Shown: in pieces, positions 25,967 to 34,362 of the stretch
Layout of the letters: each line of letters starts with the position of its first letter
How positions within the stretch are numbered: position 1 is the first letter of the stretch
From: Pseudocolwellia sp. AS88
Lineage (GTDB): Bacteria > Pseudomonadota > Gammaproteobacteria > Enterobacterales > Alteromonadaceae
DNA length: 64,000 nucleotides
Direction of reading: 5' to 3'
Assembly: GCF_030551755.1 (NCBI RefSeq)
Contig: NZ_JAUPEC010000001.1
Location: forward strand, 305,953 to 369,952
Made by a program: the position numbers and the translations under genes
The notes under the pieces: generated by a model
Database searches by the model: none
The model's input: the letters and a program-made list of their open reading frames with translations, nothing else
What the model was told of the DNA's origin: nothing

Positions 25967-26888
25967 AGATTACTTCTCAAATTAGTCAGTTTATTATTTT
26001 CGAGCTTATACAAAATCTGATTTTATTTAGATTTATTCAGTTTTTTTAGCTTAGAATGTTCCCGGTAACATTGCAAGTGACTTATTTAGAAAATTACTCA
26101 GTAAATATAAAGTAAGCATCAAGGTGTTTTATTTTATAGGGGTTGTTATTTAATTAAGGTTATGTTTTAAATCGAATTTTTTAATATTTTAGAGAAGAGG
26201 ACAATAAGAATGAATGTAGGTTTAAATGGATTTTTAATATGAGACTGTTGTTACAAGAAAGTATACGACCTATTAATTCTTTAATGAAATAAGATTTTTA
26301 TAGGTGACAGATTTGCGTGTTAACTAAAGCTTATTGAGTTTTTGCATTTAACCTTAGCTGAACCGAAGGTTTTAGATGTTTAACATTTGGGTTGAATTTT
26401 CGAATAGCTAGTTACCTATAATAAACACTTTCTTGAATAGATATTGAATATACTGTTGTAAATGTAATATCAAAAATTCAACAGATTTTAAATAAAGTCA
26501 GGCAACTGTAGGAGACTGCTGTTAATTTTTATTTATTTGTTTTTACGCCATTCTCCATTATTTTATCGCTAATAATGTCTTAATTCTTCCTTCTATCTAG
26601 TTGTTTTAAAATAAAAATCATAGCGATTGTAAACCAATTGGTTATCTAGGCTATTTCTTGTTCATCATACGAAGGCGAGAGTTTTTAACAACTTTTATAA
26701 TTAAAATACATTGATTTTGTATACCTTTTAGGTAAATCTAAGCTGAAATTTAAATTTGGTAACTAGTGTTTTTTATTTCGGTTATATAGGTTGGTATTAC
26801 CTATTTGAAATTTTTTATGAATAAGCTAGGTCATATTTAAATAGTTAGATTTAATTATTCTTATAAATATAAAATTATTGGGGTTGAT
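25967..26888. other. Long divergent intergenic region
   Basis: This 922-base AT-rich region between the Weimberg operon and an alginate lyase has no coding signal I trust. It contains a GntR-type operator variant (26057-26070) and a perfect palindrome AACCAATTGGTT (26632-26643), possibly an operator for the lyase gene. The remainder shows nothing clear. Confidence 0.6.
26057..26070. promoter_or_regulatory. GntR-type (LacI family) operator variant
   Basis: TGTTCCCGGTAACA differs from the perfect palindrome TGTTACCGGTAACA by one base. E. coli GntR, the closest relative I recognise of the repressor at 33271, uses ATGTTA-N4-TAACAT sites. Position is 91-104 bases before the GH43/Weimberg operon start. 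Confidence 0.65.
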
Positions 26889-28322
26889 GTGTTGATAAAT
26901 TATAAAGTTGTTTTTTTATGTCCATTGTTACTTGCTGCTGGTTGTGGGTCGTCTTCATCAGATGATCCTAGTTCTTCAAATATAGCAATTACTGCAGAAG
27001 CAGAAACTCCTGTTGTTGAGGTTCCTGTAATCGATGTTCCTGTAGAAGAAACGAGTGAGCCACAAGCTGATATTACTTGTAGTGGGCTCGCTTTTTTACC
27101 TTTTAGCAGCGCTGTTGCTTCAGATTCAAGCACAGGATATTCAGCAAGTAATGCTATTGATGGCAGTTTTATAAGCACTTCACGCTGGTCTACAGCAAGT
27201 ATGAACCAGTCTTTAACCCTAACTCTTGAACAAGCTGCTTTAGTTAAAGGTGTATCTATTACTTGGTTAAACGAAGATAGTCGCAGTTATAGCTACGATA
27301 TTGAGGTATCGACCGATAATAGTACTTGGACTCCTCTTGCGACTTCAGAGCTAAGTGATGCTTCAACGGATAGAGGGGTATTCACAGATTTAACAGACAC
27401 AACAGCTAAATATATCAAAATTATTACTACAGGTAATAATGTTGATAACAGTAGCAATATTGTGGAAATTGAGGCTTTTGGTTGTCTGACTGATATTACA
27501 ACCGATATTGAATTAATCGATTGGTATTTAAGTATTCCTGTTGATGAAGACATTGCAACGACCGCAGTAAATATTGGGAAGGAAGATTCAGATGATGATT
27601 TAGATGATGATTATTTCCATGCAGAGTTCTTTTTCAACTCTCTTGATAACGGTTTAGTTTTTAGAGCGCCTATTGAAGGCACTAAAACATCAACAAACAC
27701 TAAATATACTCGTACCGAATTAAGAGAAATGTTACGTAGAGGCAATACAAGTATTAGCACTCAAGGTGTTAATGCTAATAACTGGGTATTTTCAAGTGCG
27801 CCACAAAGTGAGCAAGATAAAGCGGGTGGAGTTGATGGTGAATTAGTTGCTGAGTTAGCGGTTAACCATGTTACAACAACAGGTGACGCTAATCAGGTAG
27901 GCCGTGTAATTATCGGTCAAATTCATGCTAATGATGATGAACCTTTACGTGTTTATTACCGTAAACTACCAGGTAACGAGAAAGGCTCTATCTATCTGGC
28001 TCACGAAATACGTGGTGGAGACGATGTTTATTATGAATTGATCGGTACTCGTTCACAAAGTGCATCTAATCCAAGTAACGGCATAGAATTAAACGAACGT
28101 TTTGGTTATAAAATTACGGTAGTTGGTAATTCTCTTGATTTTGTTCTTTCTCGAGAAGGACAAGCAGATATTACACAAACAATTAATATGAGTAATAGCG
28201 GTTACGATATTGCTGATGAGTATATGTATTTTAAAGCTGGTGTATATAATCAGAATGACAGTGGTGAAGAAAAGGATTACGTTCAAGCAACTTTCTATAA
28301 AATAGAAAATACTCATCAATAA
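26889..28322 (+). CDS. PL7 alginate lyase lipoprotein with CBM32-like domain
   Basis: Cleaves alginate by beta-elimination at the cell surface or in the periplasm. The lipobox LAAGC puts lipidated Cys at 19, followed by a Ser/Val/Pro-rich linker. Residues about 60-195 resemble a discoidin/CBM32 domain (AIDGSFISTSRWST, SITWLNEDSRSYSYDIEVSTD, IVEIEAFGC). Residues about 205-477 are the PL7 jelly roll with the three catalytic strands: RTELREML, QIHAND and YFKAGVYNQN. QIH in the second motif often goes with action on guluronate blocks. The start is GTG at 26889 with GGGG five bases before it; no ATG fits the signal. It is monocistronic, ending at a strong terminator. Confidence 0.9.
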   Translation: MLINYKVVFLCPLLLAAGCGSSSSDDPSSSNIAITAEAETPVVEVPVIDVPVEETSEPQADITCSGLAFLPFSSAVASDSSTGYSASNAIDGSFISTSRWSTASMNQSLTLTLEQAALVKGVSITWLNEDSRSYSYDIEVSTDNSTWTPLATSELSDASTDRGVFTDLTDTTAKYIKIITTGNNVDNSSNIVEIEAFGCLTDITTDIELIDWYLSIPVDEDIATTAVNIGKEDSDDDLDDDYFHAEFFFNSLDNGLVFRAPIEGTKTSTNTKYTRTELREMLRRGNTSISTQGVNANNWVFSSAPQSEQDKAGGVDGELVAELAVNHVTTTGDANQVGRVIIGQIHANDDEPLRVYYRKLPGNEKGSIYLAHEIRGGDDVYYELIGTRSQSASNPSNGIELNERFGYKITVVGNSLDFVLSREGQADITQTINMSNSGYDIADEYMYFKAGVYNQNDSGEEKDYVQATFYKIENTHQ

Positions 28323-28422
28323 ATGAGTTGGTTTTCTCTCAACAGACCTTAGTTTGAGAGGAAAATACAGTTTAAATGATTAATTAATATTAACCTTCAT
28401 CTTAATATTAATAGAGACAAAA

Positions 28423-28447
28423 GCATCGATATTATCGATGCTTTTTT
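28423..28447 (+). terminator. Terminator of the first PL7 gene
   Basis: GCATCGAT (28423-28430), ATT loop, ATCGATGC (28434-28441), then six T residues: a textbook intrinsic terminator about 100 bases after the stop. Confidence 0.85.
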
Positions 28448-28521
28448 GTTTTTAGGTTAAAGGGTATCTCATCTTTTATTTTACCTTTCCTTTGATTTAA
28501 TGGACTTTTGCCAATACTTGT

Positions 28522-28570
28522 AAAGCACAAAGCACAAAGCACAAAGCACAAAGCACAAAGCACAAAGCGA
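28522..28570. repeat. Heptamer tandem repeat AAAGCAC
   Basis: Six perfect copies of AAAGCAC in tandem (28522-28563) and a seventh ending GA instead of AC. It is not in a reading frame and lies between two convergent lyase genes. Copy number could vary by slipped-strand pairing. Confidence 0.95.
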
Positions 28571-28715
28571 TAAAGCTAGTTGTTAGTTTTTTAGGTTAGC
28601 TTTTAATTAGAACTGAGTTGTTTTAAGAAGAAGTGAATAGGTTTTATCTTGAGTAAGTTTTTTAGTTAATGGTGTGATTGATGCAAAGTGCTAGAAATGG
28701 TTAATAATAGACATA

Positions 28716-28744
28716 AAAAAACCGGTGATAAACTCACCGGTTTT
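28716..28744 (-). terminator. Terminator of the second PL7 gene
   Basis: AAAACCGGTGA and TCACCGGTTTT form an 11-base stem with a five-base loop. On the minus strand it is followed by a T run. It lies about 95 bases after the lyase stop. Confidence 0.8.
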
Positions 28745-28836
28745 AATAACTTATAACTATTATTGAAGCTGTTGAATTTTACTTAACACGACCAAGATAG
28801 TTATCAGAGATTAAACAATTACAGCACAATCGCTAT

Positions 28837-29952
28837 CTATTGTTTTACAGAATCACTTAGCTCTAATTTGCTAAATGTTACTTGAGTATAATCGCCGTTA
28901 TTTTTATCTGTTTTCCAATCGCCTGTACCTAAACAAGCTGCATACCACATACCTGGAGCATCTTTAGTGCTACATTGATTATAAGCACCTGCTTTAAAGT
29001 AAAGCCAGTCAGCAGTGTAACCTAATGGATGATCTTTAGTATCAACTTCACCATAAGCATCTACGTTATTAGCTAAGTTAATTGAGTAATTAACTGTTGG
29101 TTTATCTTTAGCTGTAAATGTTAAATGCATTATATTTCCATCTACATTGATGGTGTAGCTAAACTCTTCACCTAGTGCAACACCTGCACTTCCTGGTTCA
29201 TCAGCATTTCTCCAAGTGTTACCCCAAACTGGGTAAGCTATATCTGTTCTATTTGCGTCATCTTTAGGTAGGTTACGTTCATAAGTCCAAAAAACTGAAC
29301 CATTTTCATGACCTGGGAATTTTTTATAATAGATTTTAATCGGCTCGTTACCCCAACCAAACCCTAAGTTTTTAGCTACTAACGCTTTATCTTTACCTGC
29401 ATGGATTTGACCAACAACTACAGAAAACGCTGGTGGTTTTAAAGGGTTCATAGCACGTAAGGCAACATGGTCTACTTTTAATGTAGCTTCCATTTTTCCG
29501 CCTACAGCACCGAAACGTTCTGATAGTGGATGTGCTTCTATAGCGAAGTTATTTCCAGCATAACTTGTTTTAATTTTAGTATTTGAACCACGTAACATTT
29601 GACGAAGTTCACTGCGTGTATTTGATGAATTAGCAGATGTTATAGCTTTATTAGGAGCGGTAAATACCATGCCACCGTTTTCATCAAGATAAAAGAAATC
29701 AGGGTGTGAATAGGTTTGCATTTCTTTTACTGTGATTGTATCGATTTTTTTATCGTTATTTAAATCTACCGGTACATTCATTTTCCAGTGAGATAGGTCA
29801 AATTTATCAGCAGGTATAGATTGTGCCGTTTTTGACTTTTCAGCATCTGATGAAGCCACATCAGTGCTAGCACAAGATGCTAGTAATGATATCGAAATTG
29901 GTAATATAGCGCCGTAGCTTATTACTTGTTTTAATAGGGTATGTTTCATCAT
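28837..29952 (-). CDS. PL7 alginate lyase lipoprotein
   Basis: A 371-residue exported alginate lyase without an extra binding domain. The signal ends SLLASC (lipid Cys27). The PL7 core carries all three catalytic strands: RSELRQML, VVVGQIHAG and YFKAGAYNQ, the last Tyr being the likely base/acid in the family. A longer loop between QIHAG and YFKAG (NLGFGWGNEPIKIYYK, YERNLPKDDANRTD) differs from the lyase at 26889, so the two may differ in chain-length or block preference. No alginate transport or monomer-processing genes are in the window. A weak LacI-like site (ATTTAGCGCTTAAT, 29969-29982) lies just upstream. Confidence 0.9.
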   Translation of the reverse strand: MMKHTLLKQVISYGAILPISISLLASCASTDVASSDAEKSKTAQSIPADKFDLSHWKMNVPVDLNNDKKIDTITVKEMQTYSHPDFFYLDENGGMVFTAPNKAITSANSSNTRSELRQMLRGSNTKIKTSYAGNNFAIEAHPLSERFGAVGGKMEATLKVDHVALRAMNPLKPPAFSVVVGQIHAGKDKALVAKNLGFGWGNEPIKIYYKKFPGHENGSVFWTYERNLPKDDANRTDIAYPVWGNTWRNADEPGSAGVALGEEFSYTINVDGNIMHLTFTAKDKPTVNYSINLANNVDAYGEVDTKDHPLGYTADWLYFKAGAYNQCSTKDAPGMWYAACLGTGDWKTDKNNGDYTQVTFSKLELSDSVKQ

Positions 29953-30440
29953 TTTCTCTTTATGTTATTTAGCGCTTAATGTTATTTAAGCGTTTTCTAA
30001 TTATGTATTAAATCGGTGAACTTACTATATACATTAGCTTTCGTTATAACTCTGACTCTTAAAGGTCTAGAAAGTTTATATGGTTTCTATCCATTGTATT
30101 TATAACTTATTTAGCAATGTTTGAGTAAATAATTGGTAATAATTAATTGTAAACATGTGTAAAGCCAATAGGGTAAAATACATCAAACCAATTTGAGCTG
30201 TCAAGTTGCTTGTGTGATGCTTATACATTGTCAGTAGTAAATGATAAAACTCGGTCAGCTTAAAATGTGGGATTGAGGATTAAATAAGATAAATTTAGTT
30301 TGATGTGATTTGGATTTAAGAAAGGTCAATAGGATAAGTGGAGACTGATTTGAATAACGTTGATGTGTAGGTAATAGAAAGTAAGGTATCGCTTACTTCC
30401 TATTATGTTTTAGCTGAAATATTTATAATGTGTTATCTGC
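29953..30440. other. Intergenic region between PL7 and kelch genes
   Basis: This 488-base region has no gene. A 13-base stem with one mismatch (AATAGAAAGTAAG at 30373-30385 with CTTACTTCCTATT at 30392-30404) lies 37 bases after the kelch stop and may be its terminator, although it lacks a clear T run. Confidence 0.55.
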
Positions 30441-31454
30441 TTAGTTAAACACTTTATTAAGCTTGATACGTTCTACTGATTTTAACTCTGGTGACCCACC
30501 TTGCATACCTGAGCCAGAAGCTATCCATAAATAACCATTCAATTCTATAACACCGCTGCCATGCCTACCTTGTGTTAAAGACGCACTTGTTTTCCAAGTT
30601 TGTGAAACAGTATCAAATATATGTACTTCTTCATGAGCTTTTGTTGGATCTGCGCTTTCTCCTCCAGCTACAATAAAACTATTTTCATAGGCGAATAAAG
30701 CAATACCCGCTCTTGGTATTGGCAAGTTAGATTTTGCGACTATCCAGCGATTAGCCTCGATATTGAATATATCTACTTTAGGCTCAACGAGTTCAAATAC
30801 TTGTTTATTTTGTCCTAAAGTACGACGTCCTCCAGCAATATAAATAGTATCATTTATAATAACGCCTTGAGCATGGTCCCGTGAATGTGGAGCATCAGGG
30901 AGTACTGTCCATTTATTGGTTAGGAAGTCGTAACGATCTACCCAATTGACATTGCCATCAAGGTGCCCATTAGTAATACCGCCTATAAGATAAAGTGAGT
31001 TACCTTTGATGACGGAAACTGCTCCGCCTCTCAATCTTGCTTTAGGAATAGTAGGCCCTTGTTGCCATTTATTTTCTTTAGGATAAAAATAATAAATGCT
31101 TTCAACGGGTTTTTCTGAAGGATAGCCACCTGTCATAGCACCAGCTACCACTATTTTATTTTGCCAAACACTAGGTTGGAAATGATGAAGCTCAATTGGC
31201 GACTTTTCTAATACTCGCCAAGTTAACTTATTAGGATCAAACTCATCGACAGGTTTTATCCCTCTACCGCCAATTAAATAACCTTTATTGTTAAACTTTA
31301 CAAAACCCGCTTCATGACGTGCAGAGTATTCTTTAGAGGTTTTTATTGTTTCCCAAGTCTCTGCTTTACATACGCTAGTTATAGCAAAGAGGGCAGTAGT
31401 AAAAATAAAGATTGATTTGGCTATGTTGAATTTTTTAATGCTCTTTTTCATCAT
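30441..31454 (-). CDS. Exported kelch-repeat beta-propeller protein
   Basis: A 337-residue protein with a cleavable signal (IFIFTTALFAITSVCKA) and about six kelch blades, each with a GG followed by a W-x-x-L/P style ending (YLIGGRG, VAGAMTGG, YLIGGITNGHLDG, YIAGGRR, IVAGGES, WIASGSG). Exported kelch propellers bind or modify sugars; the best-known bacterial one is a sialic acid epimerase, but nothing specific ties this protein to it. GAGGAT stands before the ATG. A candidate MITE ends only 16 bases upstream, so the promoter must lie within that element or further upstream. Confidence 0.78.
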   Translation of the reverse strand: MMKKSIKKFNIAKSIFIFTTALFAITSVCKAETWETIKTSKEYSARHEAGFVKFNNKGYLIGGRGIKPVDEFDPNKLTWRVLEKSPIELHHFQPSVWQNKIVVAGAMTGGYPSEKPVESIYYFYPKENKWQQGPTIPKARLRGGAVSVIKGNSLYLIGGITNGHLDGNVNWVDRYDFLTNKWTVLPDAPHSRDHAQGVIINDTIYIAGGRRTLGQNKQVFELVEPKVDIFNIEANRWIVAKSNLPIPRAGIALFAYENSFIVAGGESADPTKAHEEVHIFDTVSQTWKTSASLTQGRHGSGVIELNGYLWIASGSGMQGGSPELKSVERIKLNKVFN

Positions 31455-31469
31455 TTGATCCTCGTTGTT

Positions 31470-31845
31470 CTTAGGGGGTGTTGACCTTTAGAGATTTTTT
31501 ACAGCAATGTGTTTGATATTTAGACAAGGCAGAGTGTGTGAGGTGTAGCTGGCTAATCGAACAGACGATAACGCCCTGTCTATCCAAAGTTAAGAATTTC
31601 AAACACGTGCTGCCCTTTGGGTTCATTTAAAACGAATTTACTCATTGCTGCCTACATGGAGTCCGTACTCGGGTTATGTTGGAACGTATAACCCGTGTTC
31701 GCTTTTTTAATACGACTGCATGGATGCAGAAGGTAGGGCGACTCAGGAGACAAAGCCGAGAATGACTATTAAACAAAGTCCAAATCTCGATTAAATCCGT
31801 TTTAAATTGAATGAAATTCAACCCTGAAAGTTCAACAGACCCTAG
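31470..31845. mobile_element. Candidate MITE (non-autonomous inverted-repeat element)
   Basis: A 376-base noncoding block lies between two minus-strand genes. Its left end reads CTTAGGGGGTGTTGACCTTT (31470-31489) and its right end, reversed, CTAGGGTCTGTTGAACTTTC (31826-31845); these match as imperfect terminal inverted repeats (core TGTTGAnCTTT). Internally it holds CGGGTTAT/ATAACCCG and CTGCAT/ATGCAG palindromes. No open frame of note is present, so it would depend on a transposase elsewhere. The target duplication could not be resolved. No second copy is in the window. Confidence 0.55.
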
Positions 31846-32675
31846 TTATTTGCTTTGTTAAATTTTGCAAAGAAATCAGTAACCGTAGCAACATTAGTGA
31901 TATCTAAGATATAAGTTACTTCAACAAGGTCTGAAAAGTCAGCGCCACCGTCAGCAATAGCTTGGTTGTTATAACGTCCATTAACGCCATTGTATTTTTT
32001 GCTAATCTTATTGGCTTCTGTCCATGCTTTTGATGAGATGAGTTGTGTGTTTTCAAGTTGATTAACTAAATAACCTTTGTTGTTAAAACCAGGCGAACCA
32101 TTATCTTCTTTATTACCATCTTCTATTTTTATGTAGGTTGTTTGGTTTTTAACAAAGGCTAAAGCATCAACACTGGTTTCTTTTTCATTCCATGTACTAT
32201 GTTGTACAACAATAATTTGGTCTTTAGAGTATTTAATCCCAAACTCAGTAAGTGCTTCTAAAAGTTCTTGGGTAAAGTCACTTTGCCCAGCTTCTGTAAT
32301 CCAAATTCGACCATTTTTAGATAAGGTTTTATTTATCTTTTTTATGGTTTTATTGATAGATGTTTGTCTGTATTGATGAGCGTCAGTCCAGTTCTCATTA
32401 AATACAATATTGAATAACTTATCCGCAGGAACATATAAGCCAGCTTGAATCCCGTAAGTACCGCTAACCGCATAATAATTGATGGTTTTAAACTCGTCTG
32501 ATTGAAGAATTAAATCTAATGCTGCTATGGTGTGCGCGTCATCTACATCTGTTTTAAGATCGAAGTTTAGTAAGAGTAGGTCTTTGTCTTTATTGAATTT
32601 AGTATCAGCACTATAACTGTTAAAAGAAAATAAGGTTGTGAATACTAGGGCTAAAGTTATTAGTTTTATAGTCAT
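31842..32675 (-). CDS. Exported nucleoside-hydrolase-like protein
   Basis: A 277-residue protein with a signal peptide (LALVFTTLFSFNSYSA). The mature start LLLLNFDLKTDVDDAHTIAAL resembles the calcium-binding D-x-D-x-x-x-D-D loop of nucleoside hydrolases, and IWITEAGQSDFTQELLEAL and the HSTWNEK stretch fit DUF1593/nucleoside-hydrolase-like proteins. Such exported members are seen beside polysaccharide genes, without a proven reaction. The stop codon TAG is at the border of the MITE candidate, so the last residues may have been altered by that insertion. The start ATG is preceded by GAGACT. Confidence 0.65.
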   Translation of the reverse strand: MTIKLITLALVFTTLFSFNSYSADTKFNKDKDLLLLNFDLKTDVDDAHTIAALDLILQSDEFKTINYYAVSGTYGIQAGLYVPADKLFNIVFNENWTDAHQYRQTSINKTIKKINKTLSKNGRIWITEAGQSDFTQELLEALTEFGIKYSKDQIIVVQHSTWNEKETSVDALAFVKNQTTYIKIEDGNKEDNGSPGFNNKGYLVNQLENTQLISSKAWTEANKISKKYNGVNGRYNNQAIADGGADFSDLVEVTYILDITNVATVTDFFAKFNKANN

Positions 32676-33270
32676 GTTTAGTCTCTTAATTGTAATGTTA
32701 TTGTTCTTTTGACTATAACATGAAAATACAAATAATAAAGAGTATTCTTAATTTGAATTTCTTCTCCTAAATTAAATTTATATTCGTGAAAATATAGAGG
32801 CAGTGATTACTTAGTTTTTAGATGCAGTTCTCATTTAATGAATACTGCTGCCTAAGATGAATAATGCTCAGTTTGATAATTAAAAAATAAACATAATTTG
32901 TTATACAGGTTTTATTATCTACATATATGGTTTTCAAGACATTTTTTTTATTATCAAAGAGACTTTAAGGCGCATTTTTTATATAATGATTTTGTTAAGA
33001 GCAGTCCGGGTTAAGTTGTTTTACTCAGCTAGTTTTTGAAATCTGTTATTTAAGTGTTTATCCGTGTTTTTCTCGTCTAGTAGCATATATTGGCTTTAAA
33101 ACTCATTGATAATCGCATGAATATCATCATTAAATGGTGGTTTTCTAATTGATGTGGTTGGTAATCACATAATGAAAGCTATCACTTAGTGATTCAATGA
33201 GTTATAAAACCTATTAACCCGATCTTAGGTTAGTTAATTTTATAAGGATGTGTTTTATACACAATAAATT
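32676..33270. other. Divergent intergenic region upstream of the GntR-like repressor
   Basis: This 595-base AT-rich region contains the TTTTGACTATAACAT motif (32707-32721) just upstream of the nucleoside-hydrolase-like gene. No GntR-type palindrome was found before the repressor itself, so autoregulation by that site is not supported. Confidence 0.55.
32707..32721. promoter_or_regulatory. Candidate recurrent regulatory motif
   Basis: TTTTGACTATAACAT, 32-46 bases before the start of the nucleoside-hydrolase-like gene, differs by one base from 8255-8269 and shares TTTGACTATAACA with the reversed site at 44841. Confidence 0.4.
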
Positions 33271-34269
33271 ATGAATAAATCGAGAAGAACTACACTGCAA
33301 GATATTGCTGATGTTGTAGGAATGACCAAAATGACGGTTAGCCGTTATTTAAAGGATCCTAAGTTGGTTGCTGAATCTTCCCGTCACGCCATTGAATTAG
33401 CTATTAATAAACTCGGATACATTCCGAATAAAGCACCTAATATACTTTCCAAAGGAAAAAGCCAAGCCATTGGCGTTCTGTTCCCATCTATTTCAAACCA
33501 TGTTTTTGATGAAGTACTAAGAGGTATTGAGTCGGTTACTGAACCCGCTGGTTATCAAATTATGATTGCGCATTATGCTTATTCTCCTGAACTTGAAGAG
33601 AAACGTATTAGCTCGTTATTGGGTTATCATGTTGATGGCCTAATATTGTCTGAGAGTGTGCATACAGAAAATACGTTACGCATGATTGATTCGTCTGGTG
33701 TTCCAGTAACTGAAATTATGGACACCTGTAATAAACCGATTCAACAAGCGGTAGGTTTTGATAACTTAGATGCTGCAAAACAAATGACCTTAAATATGCT
33801 TGATAAAGGTTACAAAAATCTTGCTTATATTGGCTCTAAAGGTGATGTTCGCGATTTACTTCGTCAAAAAGGTTATGAAGAAGCTGTAAAGTCTCGTGAT
33901 TTACCACCTTTAATCTTTCGTTCTCCAGAATTTACGTCTATTCGTTTAGGTTTTGAAATTTTAGATGATATTTTAGCATCTGAACCTAAAGTTGATGGTG
34001 TTATTTGTACTAATGATGATGTTGCTATGGGGATGTTATTAAGCTGCAAAAACCGAGGAATTAAAGTACCTAATGAATTAGGCATAGCAGGTATGCATGG
34101 CCATGATATGGGTAAGTTATATTCCCCAACTTTAGCAACTGTAATTACCCCTAGATATTTAATAGGTAAAGTAGCGGCCGAACAATTGTTAGCTAGAATT
34201 GATGGCTTAGAAGATATAGAAACTTATATAGATCTAGGTTTTAAGCTTAATGAAGGCGAAAGTATTTAA
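33271..34269 (+). CDS. LacI-family repressor closely resembling GntR
   Basis: A 332-residue DNA-binding repressor. The N-terminal helix-turn-helix reads TLQDIADVVGMTKMTVSRYL and the hinge GYIPNKAPNILSKGKS; the effector domain shows AIGVLFPSISNHVFDEVLRGIESVT and ends with TYIDLGFKLNEGESI. These stretches follow E. coli GntR (gluconate repressor) almost motif by motif as I know it, including KMTVSR and FDEVLRGIESVT. Here it stands among xylan genes, and GntR-type palindromes precede the xylanase/NUDIX pair and the Weimberg operon. A pentonate or related sugar acid as effector, replacing gluconate, is an attractive inference. Confidence 0.88.
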   Translation: MNKSRRTTLQDIADVVGMTKMTVSRYLKDPKLVAESSRHAIELAINKLGYIPNKAPNILSKGKSQAIGVLFPSISNHVFDEVLRGIESVTEPAGYQIMIAHYAYSPELEEKRISSLLGYHVDGLILSESVHTENTLRMIDSSGVPVTEIMDTCNKPIQQAVGFDNLDAAKQMTLNMLDKGYKNLAYIGSKGDVRDLLRQKGYEEAVKSRDLPPLIFRSPEFTSIRLGFEILDDILASEPKVDGVICTNDDVAMGMLLSCKNRGIKVPNELGIAGMHGHDMGKLYSPTLATVITPRYLIGKVAAEQLLARIDGLEDIETYIDLGFKLNEGESI

Positions 34270-34284
34270 TTTTATATAAAGGCT

Positions 34285-34323
34285 AAACTGAAATATGAAT
34301 TTTTGTTATTCATACTTCAGTTT
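34285..34323. terminator. Bidirectional terminator between convergent genes
   Basis: AAACTGAAATATGAAT (34285-34300) and ATTCATACTTCAGTTT (34308-34323) form a 16-base stem with one mismatch and a TTTTGTT loop, between the repressor and the second xylosidase gene. Confidence 0.7.
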
Positions 34324-34362
34324 GCCGAATTAATATTGATATTTTAGCGCTTGAAAGCTGAG

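Larger units (their letters stand above)
28323..28836. other. Intergenic region between the convergent PL7 genes
   Basis: This region holds a weak hairpin CTCTCAA/TTGAGAG (28336-28360), a terminator at 28423-28447, a heptamer tandem repeat at 28522-28570 and a terminator at 28716-28744. There is no gene. Confidence 0.75.
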
